NCBI GenBank assembly: GCA_003818285.1
Contig: RPRB01000010.1
Span: 1-58,808 of the forward strand
Reading direction: 5' to 3'
DNA: 58,808 bases
Origin: Myxococcaceae bacterium
GTDB lineage: Bacteria; Myxococcota; Myxococcia; Myxococcales; Myxococcaceae
The notes under the pieces are model-generated. The model had not been told where the DNA came from. It made no database searches and worked only from the letters and a program-made list of their open reading frames with translations. Positions 1 through 6,402 of this stretch are shown in pieces; positions within the stretch are counted from its first letter, which is position 1, and each line of letters opens with the position of its first letter. A program made the position numbers and the translations under genes.

Positions 1-125
1 AACACCGAGTAATCGAGCGGGGACTTGATTCCCAGGGACAGTGCCATGGCCAGCGCGAAGATCAGAAGGAGGGCCGCGGAGGCGAGCGCCACCGGCCGTC
101 GCCACACGCCCAGCACCAGGAGAGG
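1..125 (-). pseudogene. DoxX-family membrane protein, 5'-truncated fragment
   Basis: On the minus strand an open frame runs off the left edge and reads as a hydrophobic helix, with LLVLGVWRRPVALASAALLL followed by a stretch ending in GIKSPLDYSV. This is the middle of a DoxX/MauE-like four-helix membrane protein (loop, helix, then the 'gik.pldysvF' motif). Upstream of about position 125 the frame turns into Arg/Pro-rich sequence that does not resemble a DoxX N-terminus and shows no start codon or ribosome site. The 5' part is therefore judged missing, lost at the junction with the MocR remnant next to it. The 3' part lies outside the window, so it could be intact there. The family is inferred from a short motif only. 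Confidence 0.5.
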
Positions 126-429
126 TCCATGCCGAGCGGAGGGCCGCGCTGGTCGAGTCCGCGGGACGCATGCTCGGCGACCGGCTCGCGCTCTCCCCGG
201 TCGAGGCGGGCCTGCAGACCAGCGGCCTGCTCGGCCGGGGTTCCGCGCCGAGGCCGTGGTCCGCGCGGCTGCGGAGCGGGAGGTGGAGGTCACGACGCTC
301 GGGCGCGAGTGGCGGGGGCGCTCCCGGCGGGAAGGCCTGCAGCTCGGCTTCGCCGCCGTGCCTCCGGAAGAGGTCCGCCGCGGCGTCGAAGTGCTCGCGC
401 GAGTCCTCGACGGGGCTCGACCCCGCTGA
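126..429 (+). pseudogene. MocR/GntR-type aminotransferase-like regulator, C-terminal remnant with frameshift
   Basis: The second reading frame from about 128 gives ERRAALVESAGRML and then a GLQTSGLL stretch, which matches the region near the C-terminus of MocR-type (GntR-aminotransferase fusion) regulators. Near 225-240 the similarity jumps to the first frame, giving AEAVVRAAAERE, then LQLGFAAVPPEEVRRGVEVL, and a stop at 427-429. The ending 'lGFa..peei..gv..L' is typical for the family. The DNA-binding domain and most of the aminotransferase fold are absent, so this is a decayed remnant. It begins exactly where the divergent DoxX fragment ends, suggesting one deletion removed both 5' ends. 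The frameshift could also be a sequencing error. Confidence 0.5.
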
Positions 430-501
430 GCATTCGCCGCCTCAACCCAGGCGGAACACGAGCGCGAGCGCGACCCGCCGGCAGCATCGTCATTTCCCCC
501 C

Positions 502-532
502 TGTCCGGAGACGATTCTTCCAGCTCCGGACA
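502..532. promoter_or_regulatory. 9-bp perfect inverted repeat upstream of the coiled-coil gene
   Basis: TGTCCGGAG (502-510) and CTCCGGACA (524-532) are exact reverse complements separated by 13 nt. The element sits 60 bp before the next start codon. It could be an operator for a dimeric regulator or an RNA hairpin. There is no T-tract after it, so it is not an obvious terminator. Confidence 0.3.
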
Positions 533-591
533 TTCGGCGGGAACTATTCTGCACCTCGCTCCGCTCCGGGGCTCAGCTGGAAGTGCATCGC

Positions 592-1146
592 ATGAGCCAG
601 CCGTCCGATGAGTCCGACCTGGTGGACGCCGCCACCGCGCTCGAAGGGACGCTCCGTCGCCTGCGCGAGGCGGTAGAGCGTTCCCTCCACGGCTCGCTCA
701 CCACGCGGAAGCAGATCGAGCGCACGGCGGCTGCGCTCGGCGCGCTCGGGCCGCTGGAGGCCGAGATTGGCGTTCAGGCCCGGGCGCTCGTCGGAGCCAT
801 CGACCGGAGCCGGAGGATGCAGGAGGACCTCACCAGCAAGGCGCACGCGCGGGCGCTGGAGCTGCAGGCCCGGAGCGCCGAGCTGCAGTTCCTGATGGAC
901 GCGCTCGGACAGCTCGGCCAGGAGACGCACCGGGTGGCCGGGTCCTTCGAGGGTCAGACCAGCCCCGAGGGCCTGGCGGCGGCGGCGGTGGAGCTGGACG
1001 CGCTGGTGGCGCGGGCGCGCGAGCTCGCCGAGCAAGCCGGGACGCGCGGGTTCGAGGACGTGCGGCGGCAGGTGGAGTCGCTCCGGCAGCAGCTGTCTGC
1101 CGCGCGCAACCGCCTGACGCTCTCCGGAGGACCGGCTCGGGCGTAG
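592..1146 (+). CDS. Hypothetical coiled-coil protein
   Basis: A 184-residue protein rich in Ala, Arg, Glu, Gln and Leu with no signal peptide, no membrane segment and no recognised catalytic motif. Most of the chain (roughly residues 12-175) is predicted helix with heptad-like leucines, interrupted by a small loop near residue 120 (FEGQTSPEGL). I chose ATG 592; an in-frame GTG at 583 is the alternative. The gene stands alone: the region upstream is a decayed junction and QueD begins 75 nt downstream on the same strand. I do not recognise the family. A cytoplasmic scaffold or regulator is possible but nothing in the sequence shows it. Confidence 0.65.
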   Translation: MSQPSDESDLVDAATALEGTLRRLREAVERSLHGSLTTRKQIERTAAALGALGPLEAEIGVQARALVGAIDRSRRMQEDLTSKAHARALELQARSAELQFLMDALGQLGQETHRVAGSFEGQTSPEGLAAAAVELDALVARARELAEQAGTRGFEDVRRQVESLRQQLSAARNRLTLSGGPARA

Positions 1147-1221
1147 GAGAGTGTGCTGCCTGGAGCTTCGGCGGGGAGCCGGGCGATTGCAGCTCGGGGA
1201 GATCGGGGTTACGACGGATCC

Positions 1222-1575
1222 ATGCCGATGGACCTCTCGGTCGACTTCCACTTCTGCGCCGCGCACCGGCTGCCCTACTACGATGGCCCCTGCTTCCGGA
1301 TGCACGGGCACAACTACAAGCTTCAAGTCGTGGTGACCGGAAAGCCCAACCCGCGCGACGGGATGATCATCGACTTCGAGGAGATCCGGAAGAAGGCCTG
1401 GGAGCTCGCGCTCAACCAGTGCGATCACCACACGCTGAACGACTTCCTCGAGAACCCCACCGCGGAGAACGTGATCGTCTGGATCTGGGACCGGCTGAAG
1501 CCGCAGCTTCCCCAGCTCAAGGAGCTCCGCCTGTGGGAAACGCCCGAGTACTGCGTCGCGTACAGCGCGGATTGA
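1222..1575 (+). CDS. queD: 6-pyruvoyl-tetrahydropterin synthase / QueD family protein
   Basis: The 117-residue chain has the whole signature of this zinc enzyme family, which acts on 7,8-dihydroneopterin triphosphate. QueD makes 6-carboxy-tetrahydropterin for queuosine; PTPS makes the biopterin precursor. Visible residues: zinc ligands H15 (CAAH), H28 and H30 (MHGH); the catalytic Cys24 four residues before HGH, as in the QueD CxxxHGH motif; D68-H69 of the catalytic relay; PTAEN at 79-83; and E106 near the C-terminus. ATG 1222 gives family-typical length; ATG 1228 is possible. The TTG start proposed for the next gene (folE) overlaps this stop codon, implying translational coupling. No QueE or QueC gene is nearby, so the end product is open. 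Confidence 0.88.
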   Translation: MPMDLSVDFHFCAAHRLPYYDGPCFRMHGHNYKLQVVVTGKPNPRDGMIIDFEEIRKKAWELALNQCDHHTLNDFLENPTAENVIVWIWDRLKPQLPQLKELRLWETPEYCVAYSAD

Positions 1576-2222
1576 GCCGCCGTTCCCGCGCGGCTGGACC
1601 CCCGCTCGAGGCGCCGGGCGACCGGCGTGACGGCGAGGCGCCGGACGTCGAGGCCATGCGACGGGCGGTGCGGAGTTTTCTCGAGGCCTCCGGACTCTCT
1701 CCCGACGACCCCGAGCTCCGGGAGACCCCTGCTCGCGTCGCCGAGGCCTGGGCCCGGCATTTCCTCGACGGCTACGGTCGCGACCCCGACACGGTCCTCG
1801 CCGAGCGGATTCCCGTCCCGGAGGGTTCCCGGGGCGAGCTGGTGGTGGTCACCGGCCTGCGCTTCCACTCGATGTGCCCGCATCACCTGCTTCCGGTGGA
1901 GGGACGCGCGCACCTCGCCTACGTCCCTGGCGATCACGTGGTGGGCTTCGGGCGGCTCGCCGCGCTGCTCGACACCTGGGCCCACCGCCTCATCCTCCAG
2001 GAGCACCTGGCCCGCGGCGTCGCGCGCTCGCTGGCCCGCGGGCTGGAGAGCCCCGGCGCGGCGTGCATCCTCGAGGCGCACCAGGCCTGTCTTCGGGTAA
2101 GGGGCGAGGAGCAGCGCGACGCGGTGACCCACGCCGAGGCCTACGAGGGTGTCCTTCGCAAGGACGGGATGCTCCGGCGCGAGCTGTGGGCGCGCATCGC
2201 CGCAGCCGGAGCGGCGTGGTGA
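1572..2222 (+). CDS. folE: GTP cyclohydrolase I
   Basis: FolE converts GTP to 7,8-dihydroneopterin triphosphate, the substrate of the QueD/PTPS enzyme encoded just upstream. In the 216-residue reading, zinc ligands C102 and H105 (MCPHHLLP) and C173 (AHQACLRVRG) are present. The family start 'AvrsfLeasGlspddpeLreTP' begins at residue 31. I chose TTG 1572, whose TTGA overlaps the QueD stop, because ATG 1656 would cut into the first helix of the domain; the start remains uncertain. The chain is divergent: the usual 'GLSK..R' and 'RLQvQErlt' segments read GFGRLA and RLILQEHLA, and the HxCM motif is HQAC. Its stop overlaps the start of the following reductase gene. Confidence 0.88.
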   Translation: MSRRSRAAGPPLEAPGDRRDGEAPDVEAMRRAVRSFLEASGLSPDDPELRETPARVAEAWARHFLDGYGRDPDTVLAERIPVPEGSRGELVVVTGLRFHSMCPHHLLPVEGRAHLAYVPGDHVVGFGRLAALLDTWAHRLILQEHLARGVARSLARGLESPGAACILEAHQACLRVRGEEQRDAVTHAEAYEGVLRKDGMLRRELWARIAAAGAAW

Positions 2223-2914
2223 GCAGCCTCGCCGGTCGGGTCGCGCTGGTGACCGGAGGCTCGCGAGGAATCGGCAAGGCGGTCGCCGAGCAGCTCGCGG
2301 AGGCCGGCGCCGCGGTGGCGGTGCTCTCCACCACCGAGCCCGGCAGCCTGGCGGTCGCCGATGCGCTGCGGACCCGTGGTGCCCGGGCGCTGGGTCTCGC
2401 CGCAGACGTGGCGGACGCCGGAGCCCTGGACGAGGCGGTGGCGAGCGTGGAGCGCGCTCTCGGTCCGGTGGACGTGCTGGTGAACGACGCCGGCGTGGCG
2501 CTCCGGCGGCCACTCTCGGAGATGACCGACGCCGACTGGGACCGGGTGCTGGCGGTCAACCTCAGCGGGCCCTTCTACCTGTGCAGGCGCTGCGTGCCGG
2601 CGATGGCCGAGCGGCGCTGGGGAAGAGTGGTGAACGTCTCGTCGATCAGCGGGCGGCTGGGGACGCCGGGGATGACCGCGTACTGCGCGAGCAAGTGGGG
2701 GCTGAACGGCTTCACCCAGGCGCTCGCCGCCGAGGTGAAGGCGCGCAACGTGCTGGTGGCGGCGGTCCTCCCCGGCAGCACCGACACCGACATGCTGAAG
2801 GGCTCCGGGTGGGAGCCGGAGATGGCCCCCGCCGACGTGGCGCGGGTGGTGACGTTTCTTTGTACCGAGGCCCCGCTGGCGATGAGCGGGAGCCTGGTGG
2901 AGATGTTCGGATGA
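2219..2914 (+). CDS. Short-chain dehydrogenase/reductase (FabG-like)
   Basis: A 231-residue classical SDR, predicted NAD(P)H-dependent and cytoplasmic. It has the cofactor motif TGGSRGIG at 12-19, NDAG at 89-92 in place of NNAG, and the catalytic set S142, Y155, K159 (YxxxK). By overall similarity it resembles 3-oxoacyl-ACP reductases. However, its GTG start (2219) lies inside the folE stop (GTGA), so it is translated with two pterin enzymes, and a pteridine, sepiapterin or dihydromonapterin reductase role is at least as plausible. The sequence alone does not decide between these. Its own stop overlaps the ATG of the next gene. Confidence 0.85.
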   Translation: MSSLAGRVALVTGGSRGIGKAVAEQLAEAGAAVAVLSTTEPGSLAVADALRTRGARALGLAADVADAGALDEAVASVERALGPVDVLVNDAGVALRRPLSEMTDADWDRVLAVNLSGPFYLCRRCVPAMAERRWGRVVNVSSISGRLGTPGMTAYCASKWGLNGFTQALAAEVKARNVLVAAVLPGSTDTDMLKGSGWEPEMAPADVARVVTFLCTEAPLAMSGSLVEMFG

Positions 2915-4305
2915 ACCGTCCTACGAAGCAGCAGCTGGACTCGTGCCGGGCCGCCCTGGTCGAGGCGCTCGGGTCGGACGCCCTGAAGAGCGACCCGGAC
3001 GCGCTCTCGGACTACGGGCGCGACGAGTCGGACCTGGGGACCACCCCGGCGGACCTGGTGGTGCTGCCGCGGACGACGGCGGAGGTGTCGCGGGTCCTGA
3101 AGATCGCCCGCGAGCACCGGGTGCCGGTGACCCCCTGTGGTGCGCGGAGCGGGAAGAGCGGCGGGTCGATGCCGGTCCACGGGGGAATCGTCCTCACCTT
3201 GGAGCGGATGAACGCGATCAAGGAGATCTCCACCGAGGACCTGGTGGCGGTGGTCGAGCCGGGGGTGGTGACCGGAGATCTGATGAAGGCGGTCGAGGCG
3301 AAGGGCCTCTTCTACCCTCCCGATCCCAACTCCTGGGGCTGGTGCACGCTGGGCGGGAACATCGCCGAGAACGCCGGCGGGCCGCGGGCGCTGAAGTACG
3401 GGGTCACCCGCGAGTACGTCCTGGGCATGGAGTGGGTGATGCCCGACGGTGAGGTGCTCCGCGTCGGTAGGCGCACCATCAAGGGCGTGGCCGGCTACGA
3501 CCTGGTGGGCCTGCTGGTGGGGAGCGAGGGGACTCTGGGCATCGCCACCGAGATCACCCTGCAGCTGCTGCCGCTGCCGCGGGAGGTGCAGACGGCGCTC
3601 CTGGTCTTCTCCGACGTGCGGCAGGCGGCGCGGGCGGTGAGCGCGATCCTGGCGGCGGGGGTGCTGCCGCGGACGCTCGAGCTGATGGACGACCTGGCAG
3701 TGAAGGCGGTGGACGGGAAGGGCTTCAACTTTCCGCCGGAAACCGGAGCCTGCGTGCTCGCCGAGGTCGACGGGAACGTGCCCGAGGCGGTGTTCGGCGA
3801 GCTCGCGCGACTGGGGGAGATCGCCGAGCAGCACGGCGCGAAGGAGACGTGGCTGGCGCAGGACGAGGGGCAGCGGGAGAAGCTCTGGGCGGCGCGCCGC
3901 ACGGTGAGCATCGCGCTCCGGGGGCTGGCGAAGCACAAGCTCTCCGAGGACCTGGTGGTCCCTCGCTCGCGGATCCCGGAGATGATCGACCGCTGCAAGG
4001 CCATCGGCCAGGCGCTCGGGTTGACGGTCGCGACCTACGGGCACGCGGGCGACGGCAACCTCCACGCCAACATCCTCTTCGAGTCGGCGGACGAGCGGCC
4101 GAAGGTGGACGAGGCGCTCCGCCAGATGGCGGTGGTGGCCATTGAGCTGGGCGGCACCATCACCGGCGAGCACGGCATCGGCGTGGCCAAGAAGGACCTG
4201 CTGCCGCTCGAGCAAGCGCCCGCCGTCCTGGCACTCCAGCGGAAGCTCAAGCAGGTCTTCGACCCGGAAGGCTTCATGAACCCGGGCAAGTTCCTGCCGG
4301 ACTGA
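2911..4305 (+). CDS. FAD-binding 2-hydroxyacid oxidase subunit (GlcD/lactate dehydrogenase type)
   Basis: A 464-residue flavoprotein of the FAD-binding PCMH / FAD-oxidase C family that oxidises a 2-hydroxy acid such as glycolate or D-lactate. The FAD-binding half carries PCGARSGKSGGS (about 71-82) and NIAENAGGPRALKYG (about 151-165). The C-terminal cap has GHAGDGNLHAN (about 377-387) and ITGEHGIGVAKK, both diagnostic for the family. ATG 2911 overlaps the upstream SDR stop (ATGA). No GlcE or GlcF partner gene follows, so it is either a stand-alone D-2-hydroxyacid dehydrogenase or its partners lie elsewhere. A copy of the 15-bp dispersed element begins 7 nt after its stop. Confidence 0.9.
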   Translation: MNRPTKQQLDSCRAALVEALGSDALKSDPDALSDYGRDESDLGTTPADLVVLPRTTAEVSRVLKIAREHRVPVTPCGARSGKSGGSMPVHGGIVLTLERMNAIKEISTEDLVAVVEPGVVTGDLMKAVEAKGLFYPPDPNSWGWCTLGGNIAENAGGPRALKYGVTREYVLGMEWVMPDGEVLRVGRRTIKGVAGYDLVGLLVGSEGTLGIATEITLQLLPLPREVQTALLVFSDVRQAARAVSAILAAGVLPRTLELMDDLAVKAVDGKGFNFPPETGACVLAEVDGNVPEAVFGELARLGEIAEQHGAKETWLAQDEGQREKLWAARRTVSIALRGLAKHKLSEDLVVPRSRIPEMIDRCKAIGQALGLTVATYGHAGDGNLHANILFESADERPKVDEALRQMAVVAIELGGTITGEHGIGVAKKDLLPLEQAPAVLALQRKLKQVFDPEGFMNPGKFLPD

Positions 4306-4312
4306 AATCGGC

Positions 4313-4327
4313 GTCTCAGAGAACTCG
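4313..4327 (+). repeat. Dispersed 15-bp element, exact copy
   Basis: GTCTCAGAGAACTCG followed by TTTTCGG. It starts 7 nt after the glcD-like stop codon, in the same direction as that gene. Confidence 0.9.
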
Positions 4328-4364
4328 TTTTCGGAGTTCACGCCGCGGTCCAGGTCCGGTCGAG

Positions 4365-4379
4365 GTCTCAGAGAACTCG
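4365..4379 (+). repeat. Dispersed 15-bp element, exact copy
   Basis: Second copy in the same intergenic region, 52 bp after the first, same orientation, preceded by GAG and followed by TTCCTCGG. Confidence 0.9.
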
Positions 4380-4462
4380 TTCCTCGGACCCCTCCCCCGG
4401 TCGGCTGTCCGGAGGGGTGCCAAGCACTCGACGCAGCGGTACAGAACCCGTCTTCGTGAAAC

Positions 4463-4477
4463 GTCTCAGAGACCTCG
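4463..4477 (+). repeat. Dispersed 15-bp element, one mismatch
   Basis: GTCTCAGAGACCTCG: the same A-to-C change as in the copy at 33715-33729, so this looks like a recurring subtype. Preceded by AAAC and followed by TTAGAGG. Confidence 0.85.
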
Positions 4478-4687
4478 TTAGAGGTGAATGCAGTCGGCGC
4501 GTCGAGCCGGCCTCGCGCTCGACTCGCACGGAAAACCCGAGCAGTTCCGGGCTCCCGCGAGGGGCAGCCTCCCGCCCGTCGGTGAGGCACAAGAGCGGCC
4601 GATTCCTCTCGTAAGAGGGAAGAATGCCCAGGTTCCCGGCTGTTGCAGCCCGGCGAAACCTTGGGGCTCTTCGTGCGTCCAAAAAGT

Positions 4688-4750
4688 GTCTCTGAAGACC
4701 CCTCCGGGTCCTCATCACTTCAGCAAATCCGACGAAAGGAGGTTTGAGAC
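4688..4750 (+). promoter_or_regulatory. Possible structured leader hiding the sigma-gene ribosome site
   Basis: The ribosome-binding site AAAGGAGG (4735-4742) precedes ATG 4751. GTCTC (4688-4692) can pair with GAGAC (4746-4750), the five bases directly before the ATG. CCTCC (4701-4705) can pair with GGAGG (4738-4742). Together this gives a two-stage stem with an internal loop and a loop of about 32 nt. Such masking is known for RNA thermometers of heat-shock genes; here it is an inference from base pairing only. Confidence 0.35.
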
Positions 4751-5494
4751 ATGGCCTCAGTAGCCCGTTCCGAAAGTCTTTCCTCGTACCTCCGCCAGAT
4801 TGGCGGTCGCCCCCAGCTCACCCGCGAGCAGGAATACGAGCTCGCCCGGCGCGCCCGGAAGGGTGACGCCTCGGCCCGCGACACGCTCGCCCTCTCGAAC
4901 CTCCCCTTCGTGGTGGCGGTCGCGAAGAAGTTCGCTCACCGCGGTGCTCGGCTCGACGACCTCGTCCAGGAGGGAAACGTCGGCCTCATGAAGGCCATCG
5001 AGCACTTCGACCCGAAGAAGAACGTCCGCTTCGCCACCTACGCGGTGTGGTGGATCCGCGCGTACATCACCCGGTACCTGAAGGACAACCGGAGCCAGGT
5101 GCGCGGCGGCGAGTCCGAGCGCGGGTCGATGGTGGACTTCAGTCTCGACACCGCGATCGACGAGGACGGCGACACCACGTTCCTCGATCGGCTCGAGGAG
5201 CCGGGCGTGGGGCCTCAGGACACGTTCCTCGGGCGCGAGCAGGACGAGGACGTTCAGGAGGCGCTCGCCAAGGTGCGCAAGCGCATCGGCGACCTCGGTT
5301 GGGACATCGTCCAGGAGCGGCTCACGCAGGACAAGCCGCGGACCCTGGAGGAACTCGGTCAGCGTTGGGGCGTCAGCCGCGAGCGTGTCCGGCAGGTCGA
5401 ACTGAAGACGAAGCACTTCCTCGCCCGATATCTCTCCGCGTTCAACCAGGACGAGGAGCAGCTCGAGACCCCGGCCGAGGCCGACGCCGCCTGA
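4751..5494 (+). CDS. RNA polymerase sigma factor, sigma-32-like
   Basis: A 247-residue sigma-70 family factor of the RpoH-like group. Region 1.2/2.1 begins at about residue 9 (SLSSYLRQIG). Region 2.2-2.4, which binds core enzyme and melts and reads the -10 element, spans about 40-115 (DDLVQEGNVGLMKAIEHFDP, then a YAVWWIRAYI segment). Region 4.2 with its helix-turn-helix is at about 195-220 (EELGQRWGVSRERVRQVE). The RpoH box (QRKLFFNLR) of true sigma-32 is not seen; that stretch reads DNRSQVRGGES. It may therefore be an alternative factor like the myxobacterial SigB/SigC rather than the main heat-shock sigma. It has a strong AAAGGAGG site and a possibly masking leader, and stands alone with a hairpin after the gene. 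Confidence 0.9.
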   Translation: MASVARSESLSSYLRQIGGRPQLTREQEYELARRARKGDASARDTLALSNLPFVVAVAKKFAHRGARLDDLVQEGNVGLMKAIEHFDPKKNVRFATYAVWWIRAYITRYLKDNRSQVRGGESERGSMVDFSLDTAIDEDGDTTFLDRLEEPGVGPQDTFLGREQDEDVQEALAKVRKRIGDLGWDIVQERLTQDKPRTLEELGQRWGVSRERVRQVELKTKHFLARYLSAFNQDEEQLETPAEADAA

Positions 5495-5551
5495 GCGTCG
5501 TCCGTGCCTGAGATGCACCGGCTCCGACCGGCGCGTCTCGTCGCCGGCAGA

Positions 5552-5578
5552 GGCTGCTGACGCGCCGCGCCAGCAGCC
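5552..5578 (+). terminator. Hairpin after the sigma gene
   Basis: GGCTGCTG (5552-5559) pairs perfectly with CAGCAGCC (5571-5578) around an 11-nt loop, 57 nt after the sigma stop. It is followed by a pyrimidine-rich stretch (CACCTTCCTT) rather than a pure T-run. Likely intrinsic terminator. Confidence 0.5.
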
Positions 5579-5628
5579 GCACCTTCCTTGCGACTGGCGA
5601 CGGCCGCGTGTTACGCGGGCCGGCACCC

Positions 5629-6402
5629 ATGCGCTGGACGTGTTTCTTTCTTCTCCTGGCCTGTCCGGGGGTGTGTCTGGCCGCGGACGGTTCAGACGCC
5701 GGGATTCCTCCCACCTCCGGGGACCCGGCTCTGGCAACGCTGGACGCGCTGTGGCGTGACCGCGGCGACCCGGTGAAGGCCGAGGAAGGCATCCAGCTGG
5801 GCCAGGCAGCGGTGGCCGCGAAGCCCGACGACGTCGACCGAATGTACCGGCTGGCCCGGGCCACGCTCTGGGTCGGGGACGGCGAGGAGAACAACGACCG
5901 GAAACAGAAGCTCGGCCGCGACGTCTGGGACCTCGGCGACCGGATGGCGAAGGCCAGGCCCGCGTGGGTCGGCGGGCACTACTACGCCGCCGCGGGCATC
6001 GGGATCTACAGCCAGGCGGTGGGGATCCTGAAGGCCCTCGGCGAGGGGCTGGAGAGCAAGTTCAACCAGCGGCTGGACCGGGCGATCGAGCTCGACCAGC
6101 GGTTCCAGAACGAGATGCCGCTCATCGCCAAGGGTCGGTACTACTTCGAGCTGCCCTGGCCCAAGCGGAACCTCGGCAAGTCGGCGACGTGGTACCGCAA
6201 GGCGCTGGCGCTCAATCCGAACAATCTCCGCGCGACGGCCTGGCTCGCCGAGACTCTCTGGCGGGATGGTGACGTCGCCGGGGCGAAGGCACAACTGGCG
6301 AAGGTGGCAGAAGGGCACGACCCCGACCCGGCGGAGGACGCGCGGGTCAAGTCCATCGCGAAGAAGATCGCGGCCCAGATGGAAAAGGAGGGCGCACGAT
6401 GA
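5629..6402 (+). CDS. Exported TPR-like protein
   Basis: A 257-residue protein with an N-terminal signal peptide (positively charged MRW, then a hydrophobic FFLLLACPGVCLA, cut near residue 19). The rest is helical with tetratricopeptide-like pairs: an early repeat around 35-75, a middle segment with GGHYYAAAGIGIYSQAVG, and a good TPR at about 185-225 (TWYRKALALNPNNLRATAWL). It resembles periplasmic TRAP-associated or TatT-like TPR proteins, but no specific partner is visible. ATG 5629 fits the signal peptide; an upstream in-frame ATG-like start at 5608 would add seven residues. Its stop overlaps the start of the acyl-CoA ligase gene (ATGA), so the two are co-translated. Confidence 0.75.
   Translation: MRWTCFFLLLACPGVCLAADGSDAGIPPTSGDPALATLDALWRDRGDPVKAEEGIQLGQAAVAAKPDDVDRMYRLARATLWVGDGEENNDRKQKLGRDVWDLGDRMAKARPAWVGGHYYAAAGIGIYSQAVGILKALGEGLESKFNQRLDRAIELDQRFQNEMPLIAKGRYYFELPWPKRNLGKSATWYRKALALNPNNLRATAWLAETLWRDGDVAGAKAQLAKVAEGHDPDPAEDARVKSIAKKIAAQMEKEGAR

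Larger units (their letters stand above)
4306..4750. other. 445-nt intergenic region with three dispersed elements and a long leader
   Basis: Between glcD-like and the sigma gene I see no credible gene. The left part holds three copies of the 15-bp element (4313, 4365, 4463), all in the same orientation. A small hairpin CCTCT-CGTA-AGAGG lies at 4605-4618. The last 65 nt form the sigma-factor leader, which can fold over its own ribosome-binding site (separate entry). Confidence 0.6.
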
